In this document: one piece after another, positions 30,598 to 42,500 of the stretch
Layout of the letters: each line of letters opens with the position of its first letter
How positions within the stretch are numbered: the first letter of the stretch is position 1
From: Liolophura sinensis
Lineage: Eukaryota > Mollusca > Polyplacophora > Chitonida > Chitonidae
Reading direction: 5' to 3'
DNA: 64,000 nt
NCBI RefSeq assembly: GCF_032854445.1
Contig: NC_088299.1
Span: 13,695,608-13,759,607, forward strand
Notes under the pieces: model-generated
The model's input: the letters and a program-made list of their open reading frames with translations, nothing else
What the model was told of the DNA's origin: nothing
Database searches by the model: none
Made by a program: the position numbers and the translations under genes

Positions 30598-33500
30598 TCA
30601 GTTCACCTTGATGACATGGAATGTTTTTCCAGCAAGAACATACAGCCTGTCATTTGTTGCATGTACGCCCAAGATGTCCTTGGTGGTCTCCAATGCCACC
30701 AGCTGTTGCTTAGCAACAGCTTTGACCTGCTGTCCAGTTTTCCTGTTTCTAATTGGTGAAGATATTGCCTCTGGCTGCCTGTAAATGTACACATGTCGGA
30801 CACAGTCAAGGATTGCTGCGTATGAGGCATTAGGCGGTGCTGTACAGAACCGTTTCTGCTGCTTGGACGCCTGCACATAACCGAAGGCGTTGAAGGTGGC
30901 TTGATGCTTGACAATGTTTCCAGAGTTGCCTCCCTTGGAGAGAGGTTGCCAGAGAATCCCATCCACATCATGTCGTAGACAGAATGCTGGGAGCATGTCA
31001 GTCTGGAGCTGGGCTGTGAATAACCACTGATGACTGCTGATATTTGCCTGACAACAAACACACATTATATATTATTACACCTCACAGATGGATTCTATGT
31101 ATTCACTGGTCAAAACAGTGTCACATGATATTCGACAAAACATGAAGTACAATGCTAACGCACGCTAGCAAAGTAACGCCAAACTCACAAAGTAATATCT
31201 CACTTTCATGAGGTGAGTGGGTATGGTCTTCCGTCTGCTTGTTTGTAAAGTAAACAACAGAAATGAATGAATGAATGCTTGGGGTATTGCGTTGTACTTA
31301 AACAATTTTTCAGCCATGTGACAAGGGGTCATCATTAGATGTGTGTACATACACTGTCTTCTTGTAGCAGAGCAAATCCATGTTGGCAAAGTGCTGACGT
31401 CACTGAAGTATCATACTGAAGACACCAGACATGACACCCCACCAAGCCACACCGGGCCAACCAGTCCTGTTTACTTGCTCTAACCTCTCAGTGTTACGCT
31501 CCAAGCGACTCAGCAGCAAGTAGAATTCTTAAAGTCTTTGGTATGATCCAATCCTGGGTGTGATCCTGAGTCTCCCAAGTTCGAGATGGACGCACTAACC
31601 ATTAGTCCAGTTAAACAACCGGACGATGGCTAGTTCCAATGTCTATGTATAAATTCAGCAGGTTAAGTACCAACTGAGCAATGAAATATTTGGTGCATGT
31701 CATGGGATAGGATATCAGGAATTGTAAGCACCAGAGAAGTGATGTTCAACTCGCCCCGCACTGGTTTACGGGTTTAACACTGCTATAGTGGTGTGTATTG
31801 TGTAACCCAATACCGCTGAACCTTGGTTCGTACCAGTCCTGAGAATGCGCAGCATTCAAGGGATTTGAGGAGGTATTGAAACAAGCTTCAGTGGTATCGG
31901 GTTACACCACAAACACAAAGATGAAGTTATTAAAGTCTATTCTACCCCAAAACATGAAGAAAATGTGGCAAAAACTGCATATTTCATGCTGCCATTCTGT
32001 TTTACTCCCTCCACAGAGGTCATGCATTTTAAATCAATCAACAGCAAGCTTGGGAAAAGGAGCTGACCTATACATGTCAAAGCTACGTATATATGGCATT
32101 GTGTCTTATTGTTGCGTGATGTAGAAAGTTTACTGTATATGCGTTATGACATCATACCACTGAGCTCAGACTGGAACGTCTTGAAACAAATGTTTCCTTT
32201 TTAATGTCATGGTGTAAAACATAAAAAATGTAAAAACAATAGCGATGTCGATAAATTGTGTGAAATAACACTTTTATCACTGAAGGAAATTCCGACAGTT
32301 TACAAAGCACGAAGTAAATTAACAAGTAAACAAACTCAAATTCTTTTATTTGTAGACATAAACAGCACGAAATGATATTACTCGGGGAGGTAAACGTATT
32401 GGCCAGTGTGCTGTGTGACAGACTCGATGTTGTTCGAAAGGTATTTAATATGTATGTTTGCACACGGCCTGCAACTAACAGCTGGGTAGAATAAATATCA
32501 CATCTCTCAAGTCAACAACTGGTGACATCCCACAACATACGCTATCTGTATGGTGTATTTGCTCTAACAAAAATTTAGTTAGAAACGAATTTTCAGAAAT
32601 AAAAGGTCAACAGAACTCCCACAATCAGTTAAACTGAGGTACTGTAATTCTGCAGCCTTTGCACATGTTTGCAAGGTGTTCATTCAAACATGTTTTGAAG
32701 GCATTATTCTGTGTAGGCCTATAAAATTATACTTTTTATGAAGTCCTGAACTCAGCCAATCCAACCAATGAAGTCTCCAAAATCAAATCAAAAATGTGCA
32801 CACAATGCACTGAAAGTTGCTCTTTCATGTTCAAATAGGTTGATGAATTAGATTACCTAGTCATGGACCAAATTTTAGGTAACACACACAGTGATCTACC
32901 CAGGAGACTATGGAGTAATAATGGACAGCAACTACGAGTGGTTCTAATCCCGATGGAAAATTGTGGGAATAATGCACATTGTGTTTGCACTGGAAATGAC
33001 AATGTGTCTGCAGCCATTTCAAAGAGATTATACGCCTGAGCTTACTGCTTGTATAAATTAAACTTTTACTCAGGCAACCTGCTGTGTGACGGTGTGCGGG
33101 TCTCCCACCTACCTGATGAGTGATAGGGTGTACGTCTGCTACCTACTTGATGTGTGATGGTGTGTGTGTCTCCCACCTACCTGATGTGTGATGGTGTGTG
33201 TGAGTCTCCCACCTACCTTAAGTGTGACGGTGTGTGTGTCTCTCACCTACCTGATGTGTGACGGTGTGCGGGTCTCCCACCTAACTGCTGTGTGACAGTG
33301 TGTATGTCTCCCACCTACCTGATGTGTGATGGTGTGCATGTCTTTCACCTACCTGATGTGTGACGGTGTGTGTGTCTCCCACCTACCTGATGTGTGACGG
33401 TGTGTGTGTCTCCCACCTACCTTATGTGTGACAGTGTGTATGTCTCCCACCTACCTGATGTGTGATGGTGTGCATGTTTCTCACCTACCTGATGTGTGAT

Positions 33501-36500
33501 GGTGTGCGTGTCTCCCACCTACCTGATGGGTGATGGTGTGCGTGTCTCCCACCTACCTGATATGTGATGGTGTGTGTGTCTCTCACCTACCTGATGTGTG
33601 ATGGTGTGCGGGTCTCCCACCTACCTGCTGTGTGACGGTGTGTATGTCTCCCACCTACCTGATGTGTGATGGTGTGCGTGTCTCTCACCTACCTGATGGG
33701 TGATGGTGTGTGTGTCTCCCACCTACCTGATGTGTGATGGTGTGTGTGTGTGTGTCTCCCACCTACCTTATGTGTGACGGTGTGTGTGTCTCCCGCCTAC
33801 CTGATGTGTGATGGTGTGTGTCTCCCACCTACCTTATGTGTGACAGTGTGTATGTCTCCCACCTACCTGATGTGTGATGGTGTGCGTGTCTCTCACCTAC
33901 CTGATGTGTGACGGTGTGCGGGTCTCCCACCTACCTGATGTGTGACGGTGTGCGAGTCTCCCACCTACCTGATGTGTGATGGTGTGTGTGTCTCCCACCT
34001 ACCTGATGTGTGATGGTGTGTGTGTCTCCTACCTACCTAATGTGTGACGGTGTGCGTGTCTCCCACCTACCTGATGTGTGACGGTGTGCGTGTCTCCCAC
34101 CTACCTGATGTGTGACGGTGTGCGTGTCTCCCACCTACCTGATGGGTGATGGTGTGCGTGTCTCCCACCTACCTGATGTGTGATGGTGTGTGTGTCTCCT
34201 ACCTACCTGATGTGTGACGGTGTGCGTGTCTCCCACCTACCTAATGTGTGATGGTGTGTCTCTCCTACCTACCTGATGTGTGATGGTGTGTGTGTCTCCC
34301 ACCTACCTGATGTGTGATGGTGTGCGTGTCTCCCACTTACCTAATGTGTGATGGTGTGTGTCTCTCCTACCTACCTGATGTGTGATGGTGTGTGTGTGTC
34401 TCCCACCTACCTGATGTGTGATGGTGTGCGTGTCTCCCACCTACCTGATGTGTGATGGTGTGCACGTCTCCCACCTACCTGATGTGTGATGGTGTGCGTG
34501 TCTCCCACCTACCTGATGTGTGATGGTGTGCGTGTCTCCCACCTACCTGATGTGTGATGGTGTGCACGTCTCCCACCTACCTGATGTGTGACGGTGTGTG
34601 TGTCTCCCACCTACCTGATGTGTGATGGTGTGCGTGTCTCCCACAGACCTGATGTGTGATGGTGTGCACGTCTCCCACCTACCTGATGTGTGATGGTGTG
34701 TGTGTCTCCCACCTACCTGATGTGTGATGGTGTGTGTGTCTCCCACCTACCTGATGTGTGATGGTGTGTGTGTCTCCCACCTACCTGATGTGTGACGGTG
34801 TGTGTGTCTCCCACCTACCTGATGTGTGACGGTGTGCGAGTCTCCCACCTACCTGATGTGTGACGGTGTGTGTGTCTCCCACCTACCTGATGTGTGATGG
34901 TGTGCGTGTCTCCCACCTACTTGATGTGTGATGGTGTGCGTGTCTCCCATAGACCTGATGTGTGATGGTGTGTGTGTCTCCCACCTACCTGATGTGTGAT
35001 GGTGTGCACGTCTCCCACCTATCTGATGTGTGACGGTGTGTGTGTCTCCCACCAACCTGATGTGTGATGGTGTGTGAGTCTCCCACCTACCTGATGTGTG
35101 ATGGTGTGTGTGTCTCCCACCTACCTGATGTGTGACGGTGTGCGTATCTCCCACCTACCTGATGTGTGATGGTGTGTGTGTCTCCCACCTACCTGATGTG
35201 TGATGGTGTGCGTGTCTCCCACCTACTTGATGTGTGATGGTGTGCGTGTCTCCCATAGACCTGATGTGTGATGGTGTGTGTGTCTCCCACCTACCTGATG
35301 TGTGATGGTGTGCACGTCTCCCACCTATCTGATGTGTGACGGTGTGTGTGTCTCCCACCTACCTGATGTGTGACGGTGTGTGTGTCTCCCACCTACCTGA
35401 TGTGTGATGGTGTGCACGTCTCCCACCTACCTGATGTGTGACGGCGTGTGTGTCTCCCACCTACCTGATGTGTGATGGTGTGTGTGTCTCCCACCTACCT
35501 GATGTGTGACGGTGTGTGTGTCTCCCACCTACCTGATGTGTGACGGTGTGTGTGTCTCCCACAGACCTGATGTGTGACGGTGTGTGTGTCTCCCACCAAC
35601 CTGATGTGTGATGGTGTGTGAGTCTCCCACCTACCTGATGTGTGATGGTGTGTGTGTCTCCCACCTACCTGATGTGTGATGGTGTGTGTGTCTCCCACCT
35701 ACCTGATGTGTGACGGTGTGTGTGTCTCCCACCTACCTGATGTGTGACGGTGTGTGTGTCTCCCACCTACCTGATGTGTGATGGTGTGTGTGTCTCCTAC
35801 CTACCTAATGTGTGACGGTGTGCGTGTCTCCCACCTACCTGATGTGTGACGGTGTGTGTGTCTCCCACCTACCTGATGTGTGACGGTGTGCGTGTCTCCC
35901 ACCTACCTGATGGGTGATGGTGTGCGTGTCTCCCACCTACCTGATGTGTGATGGTGTGTGTGTCTCCCACCTACCTGATGTGTGACGGTGTGCGTGTCTC
36001 CCACCTACCTAATGAGTGATGGTGTGTGTCTCTCCTACCTACCTGATGTGTGATGGTGTGTGTGTGTCTCCCACCTACCTGATGTGTGACGGTGTGTGTG
36101 TCTCCCACCTACCTGATGTGTGATGGTGTGTGTGTGTCTCCCACCTACCTGATGTGTGATGGTGTGTGTGTCTCCCACCTACCTGATGTGTGATGGTGTG
36201 CACGTCTCCCACCTACCTGATGTGTGATGGTGTGTGTGTGTCTCCCACCTACCTGATGTGTGATGGTGTGTGTGTCTCTCACCTACCTGATGTGTGACGG
36301 TGTGTGTGTCTCCCACCTACTTGATGTGTGATGGTGTGCGTGTCTCCCACTTACCTAATGTGTGATGGTGTGTGTGTCTCCCACCTACCTGATATGTGAC
36401 GGTGTGCGTGTCTCCCACCTACCTGATGTGTGACGGTGTGCGTATCTCCCACCTACCTGATGTGTGATGGTGTGTGTGTCTCCCACCTACCTGATGTGTG

Positions 36501-39500
36501 ATGGTGTGCACGTCTCCCACCTACCTGATGTGTGACGGTGCGCGTATCTCCCACCTACCTGATGTGTGACGGTGTGCGTGTCTCCATCTATCCGCTGTAG
36601 TATGGCTGTGTCATCTGTGTACTGATCACACTCCTCTAGCTCCTGACTGTTGTACGGCCTGTTCTCCCTCAGGCTCGGGTCTGGGTTCTGAAACATGAAA
36701 CGCTCATGGCATGATTTTTTTGTTTAGTCAATTGATTGGTATTTCAGTCAAAAAGAATTGTTCTTTTTTGCAATTTATTTTTCCAAAACTTATAATATGC
36801 AATGGAAAAAAGATTTCTTTCTGAGACCTTTCAAGTTGAATTCTCATTGTTAAATCATCATATTTTTGTTAAATTTACTTATTACATGTAGTTTTAATAC
36901 AACTTGATTAGTTTGGGAGCCAAAATGTTTTCTGAAACTGAATTAGATCCAGACATGGTCCTGGTACAGTAAATGTCCAAGTGTTAGGGGAGGTAAGTCA
37001 TACCCATTCCTCAGATGTGAGATGAGCCAGCTGGCTGTGGATGGCCTCGACCTGCTCTGGACTGACCACCATCTCCCCGTGCGAGTCACCGAGTACAACC
37101 ACCTGCCATGTCTTTTCCTCTGCCTTACTGAGGCTCAGTGTTATTCTGAAAAGAAACAATAAATGTACATGAGGCATGTAACTGCTTTGATCAGCACAGG
37201 TGCCTGTCTGACTATTTGATTTCCCTTCTTTACCCTAAGATTGCAATCAAATTAAACTCTTAAAGATATACATTAAATCGATAAAGTTTTGACTGCTTAT
37301 TCTATTTAGTGGTAGTACAATTTCAGCCTAGTGCAATTTATTTTGTTTATTTGATTGGTGTTTCATGTCATACTCAAGTTTGAGCATCCAACTTCAAATA
37401 TTTTGTTTTGATAAGAGGAGAAAGGTTTTGAACTTCAGCCCAAAATCACCTAATGAAACAGGTCCCTGTAGCCTGTACCTCCAATGGCAATGACATGCTC
37501 CTAATGTTAAAATGGCTTCACCATCATGCTGGCCACCGTCGTATGAGTGAAATATTCTTGAGTATGGCATAAAACATCAATCAAATAAATAAATAAACTA
37601 AAATTTAAGGAGGTTTGCAGTACTCCATGGAGAGCCATCCAAGTCTACTGGCCATGTCAGGGAGAATAACAACAGAAGAAGTACCTCAATACAAACCCTA
37701 ACTGCTCAAAAAGGATGGACTCATCAGCAGTTCTCCAAGACAAGGCATTATCTACGGCTCTCTGTGATAGTTTTTACAGCCTCTCCCTAACTCACCGGCC
37801 ATTGTCTATTGTCCAGGTGGAGCTGTCTAGGTCCACACACTCCTGAAGGGCTCCCTGTAACAACACCCGAGTATTCTTCACCCCAAACTCTATCTGCTGA
37901 GGGTGTAGTGACAGGTATATGTCAGCCTTGGACACCTCAATGGGGACTGTGAACAGCACTGTGACTTCATCATCTGTCTGACTCCAGGTGTATTGTGGGC
38001 TGGAGTCTTACAAACAAACAGAAACATTTTTACATCATCATTAACAAACATAACATTTTTACATCATCATTAACAAACATAGCGTTTTTCCATCATCATT
38101 AACAAACATAACATTTTTCCATCATCATTAACAAACAACATTTTTCCATCATCATTAACAAACATAACATTTTTACATCATCATTAACAAACATAGCGTT
38201 TTTCCATCATCATTAACAAACATAACATTTTTCCATCATCATTAACAAACAACATTTTTTCATCATCATTAACAAACATAACATTTTTACATCATCATTA
38301 ACAAACATAACATTTTTCCATAATCATTAACAAACATAACATTCGTGATTATAAAGTGTACGGATATTTGACAACAATATCTGATTTAAATACACTTTAA
38401 TTTTTTGACCCTAATGACCTCTTTAATGACTGTAAATGTGGACTCCAACAAAATGATGAAATATCAGATTTGATGGCGAAAGAATAAGACACCCATTTTT
38501 AAGACATACGACCATCTGAGGTGTATGATTATCCGTCACCTCTGCAGAAATGTTATTTGGCATGGGTATTAATGAAGGAAAAACTATTTTCTGTTTTTGA
38601 CAGCTGCTGAAAAATTCTGATTTCAAAGTGTGTGTTCGATGGGTTTATGCTTCCAGTATCATCAGAAAAGTACCACCATATTTCAATAATTCTTTCATTT
38701 TACTTGCATTTTATTCGTACCGTTGCTGTACGACAGAGTGTCTGATGGATCAGCCATTGCTGGCTCAGATTCTGACCTTAATTCTGTTTTTGGCCATTAC
38801 TGAGGTATATCTAGGCTTCTGTTGTTGACCATTACTGATGTATCTCTAGGCTTCTGTTTATGGCCATTACTGACGTCTCTCTAGGCTTCTGTTTTTGGTC
38901 ATTACTCAGGTATCTCTAGGCTTCTGTTTTTGGTCATTACTCAGGTATCTCTAGGCTTCTGTTTTTGGTCATTACTCAGGTATCTCTAGGCTTCTGTTTT
39001 TGGTCATTACTCAGGTATCTCTAGGCTTCTGTTTTTGGTCATTACTCAGGTATCTATAGGCTTCTGTTTTTGGCCATTACTGACGTCTCTCTAGGCTTCT
39101 GTTTTTGGTCATTACTCAGGTATCTCTAGGCTTCTGTTTTTGGTCATTACTCAGGTATCTCTAGGCTTCTGTTTTTGGTCATTACTCAGGTATCTCTAGG
39201 CTTCTGTTTTTGGTCATTACTCAGGTATCTCTAGGCTTCTGTTTTTGGTCATTACTCAGGTATCTCTAGGCTTCTGTTTTTGGCCATTACTGAGATATCT
39301 ATAGGCTTCTGTTTTTGGTCATTACTCAGGTATCTCTAGGCTTCTGTTTTTGGTCATTACTCAGGTATCTCTAGGCTTCTGTTTTTGGTCATTACTCAGG
39401 TATCTATAGGCTTCTGTTTTTGGCCATTACTGAGATATCTATAGGCTTCTGTTTTTGGTCATTACTCAGGTATCTATAGGCTTCTGTTTTTGGCCATTAC

Positions 39501-42500
39501 TGACGTCTCTCTAGGCTTCTGTTTTTGGTCATTACTCAGGTATCTCTAGGCTTCTGTTTATGGCCATTACTCAGGTATCTCTAGGCTTCTGTTTTTGGCC
39601 ATTACTCAGGTATCTCTTGGCTTCTGTTTTTGGCCATTACTCAGATATCTATAGGCTTCTGTTTTTGGTCATTACTCAGGTATCTCTAGGCTTCTGTTTT
39701 TGGTCATTACTCAGGTATCTCTAGGCTTCTGTTTTTGGTCATTACTCAGGTATCTATAGGCTTCTGTTTTTGGCCATTACTGACGTCTCTCTAGGCTTCT
39801 GTTTTTGGTCATTACTCAGGTATCTCTAGGCTTCTGTTTTTGGTCATTACTCAGGTATCTCTAGGCTTCTGTTTATGGCCATTACTCAGGTATCTCTAGG
39901 CTTCTGTTTTTGGTCATTACTCAGGTATCTATAGGCTTCTGTTTTTGGCCATTACTGAGATATCTATAGGCTTCTGTTTTTGGTCATTACTCAGGTATCT
40001 CTAGGCTTCTGTTTTTGGTCATTACTCAGGTATCTCTAGGCTTCTGTTTTTGGTCATTACTCAGGTATCTATAGGCTTCTGTTTTTGGCCATTACTCAGA
40101 TATCTATAGGCTTATGTTTTTGGCCATTACTCAGATATCTATAGGCTTCTGTTTTTGGCCATTACTCAGATATCTCTACGCTTCTGTTTTAGGCTGACAG
40201 TGACGTATCTCCAGGCTTCTGTTTTTGGCCATCTTGATCAGACTTTCTACATCTTACCTGAGGTAAAACTTTAAGTTGCTAACACCTACATAATCAGAGA
40301 ATTTTGCATAGCTTGCAGGCCAAATTTCTAGAGAAAAACTAAATTTATTTTAGCATGCAGCAGCAAGAGACATATCTATGATATATCTATGATAGCCTAG
40401 AAAAGATAATTACCATCAGTGGCTGTCTCCTCCTCTGCCTCAGGTTGGTTAACGGGTATCACAGAGTCGTAGATCATGCGGAAGGGCTTCTGGTTACAGA
40501 TGAGCAGAGCATTGCTGCTCGTGTCTACAGCTGCATATTCTGGGCAACGAGAGCTAACAAGGCTTCGGGTGCGAGACAACATCCACTCTCCACAAGCATC
40601 TGGTGTAAAGAGAAAGTAAAACTAATGCATGCCGTCTACAGTGCCAAAATGAAAAAAACTATAGTCTTCTACCTTTTTGCATGTTTGCAAGGGGTTTATT
40701 CTGAGGGCATTATTCTGTGTGTACTGATAAAACTAACCTTTCTCTGAAGACCTGACCCAACCCAAGCAATGTAGATTTGTCTCTTAGATAAACCACTGAA
40801 AGTTGTGAATTCATAGTTTAAACCAGGGTTACAAATTTAAGTTTGCATGGGCGTACATTTGTACCTGTCGTTAAGCCAGTAAACCACTGAAAGTTGTGAA
40901 TTCATAGTTTAAACCAGGGTTACAAATTTAAGTTTGCATGGGCGTACATTTATAGTTTAAACCAGGGTTACAAATTCTACCTTAAGTCTTCTACCTTTTT
41001 GCATGTTTGCAAGGGGTTTATTCTGAGGGCATTATTCTGTGTAGACTGATAAAACTAACCTTTCTCTGAAGACCTGACCCAACCCAAGCAATGTAGATTT
41101 GTCTAAAATCTAAACCGACGTCTCATAAATCTGAAATCCATCAGTTCATTTGTACTTAAATCCGTCTACAAGGAATTTTAATATGTCTCCCAAAACTTTG
41201 AAAACTCTCCTCTGAACACTTTGTTTTTTGGCAATTTATCAAAATACATGTAGACAGACAAACTACCTGTAATGAAAGTCACCCATTCCAGGAGAGTTTC
41301 AAATGGTGCAGAGTTATCCCCCTTCCTCATCTCAGCTGTTGGTTCGACATGAAGTAACAGACAATCTATCTTTCTGTTCTCCTCGTCTGAGCGGAACGTT
41401 GAATGAAGCAGGATGAATTTTTGCTTATCCTCCAACGGTTCGCACACATGGGATACCTAAAAAACCCGGAGAATATCCTAGCTGTAGCATGAATACAAGA
41501 GGACGAATGTCATCTAGATATTATGTAAACTTGCAACACAGAATTCAGCTGGAGTAACAAAATTACATTGAAATGGATGTCAATTTTTTCTCTCTTCTTA
41601 CAAATGACGGATGTTGCCAAGGTTTCCGTACTGTATAAGCAGGTAGTTTCACAATCAATAAGTTTTCTGAGGCATTGTGAAAGTAATACGTGTCCACGAC
41701 CCATTTAACACAAAAGACAACACTAGACCAACTATGTATGTGTATTGACAATGAGTCACACTTAAAGTTCAAGAAATGTCACTTTTTATTTTTGTGATAT
41801 AGTATAACCAAGATATCTCAGTCCAAAGTAAGCAAAAATGCCCACATAGGGGAAATTGAAAAGCCTGCCATGCTTTCAGTTTAAACAATCAAGGGCGAGA
41901 TATTTCTACCACTCTAGATCTGTTAAACAATGAGGTCATGTGTGTCTAGTTTACCATTTTGCCATACAGAGGTAGTGTTAAATCGGCTGTTTTCCTTCTG
42001 ATTACGACACGATTCTGATATACTTTAAAGGAGTAAGTGGTTGTGGAATATATCTGGGGTTATTCCTAAAGGTCTCAACCTGGAGGCCACAATGCGTGGC
42101 ATTCGGTTGTAATAATAAGCAGGGGTAGAAATGTTTTTTAAAAACCACCTGGGACACAGAAAGGTAGATTTTTTTTACCTGTCACTTACAGGTATCTACC
42201 TGTCCCTTCAGTGTGACTTAGAAAGTCTAGCGCTACCGATCACCATTATCAAATTTTGCAAACATACAATTTCATTTTGGCGAAATTATTTTCCATCAAC
42301 ATCGCCACCTTAGCAAAGCAATATCAGTCTACAATATTACAAGAATATTTGGTGTCTGAAGGATTTTACTATTTATTCAATATTCTGTCGGGACTGGAAC
42401 TTCTATGATTGTCGATCATCAAAACGAAACTCACGCGAGTTCAGTCTTTATCTCCGTACGCATGCGCTTCCTATTCAAGGGGAACAATCCAAGAAAAGCA

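Noticed and set aside
30603-31061. 152-codon minus frame parallel to the last NUDCD1 exon
   Set aside because: It is a shadow of the real exon in another frame.
33085-36592. CRISPR-like array of regular short repeats
   Set aside because: Units are contiguous with no unique spacers, the context is an animal intron, and the unit equals the exon 8 tail plus donor.
38770-40245. Origin of the 35-bp array from the NUDCD1 exon 5 donor
   Set aside because: AACAGAAGCC in the unit resembles AACCAGAAGCCC in exon 5, but the match is short, not at the exon end, and no donor is included.
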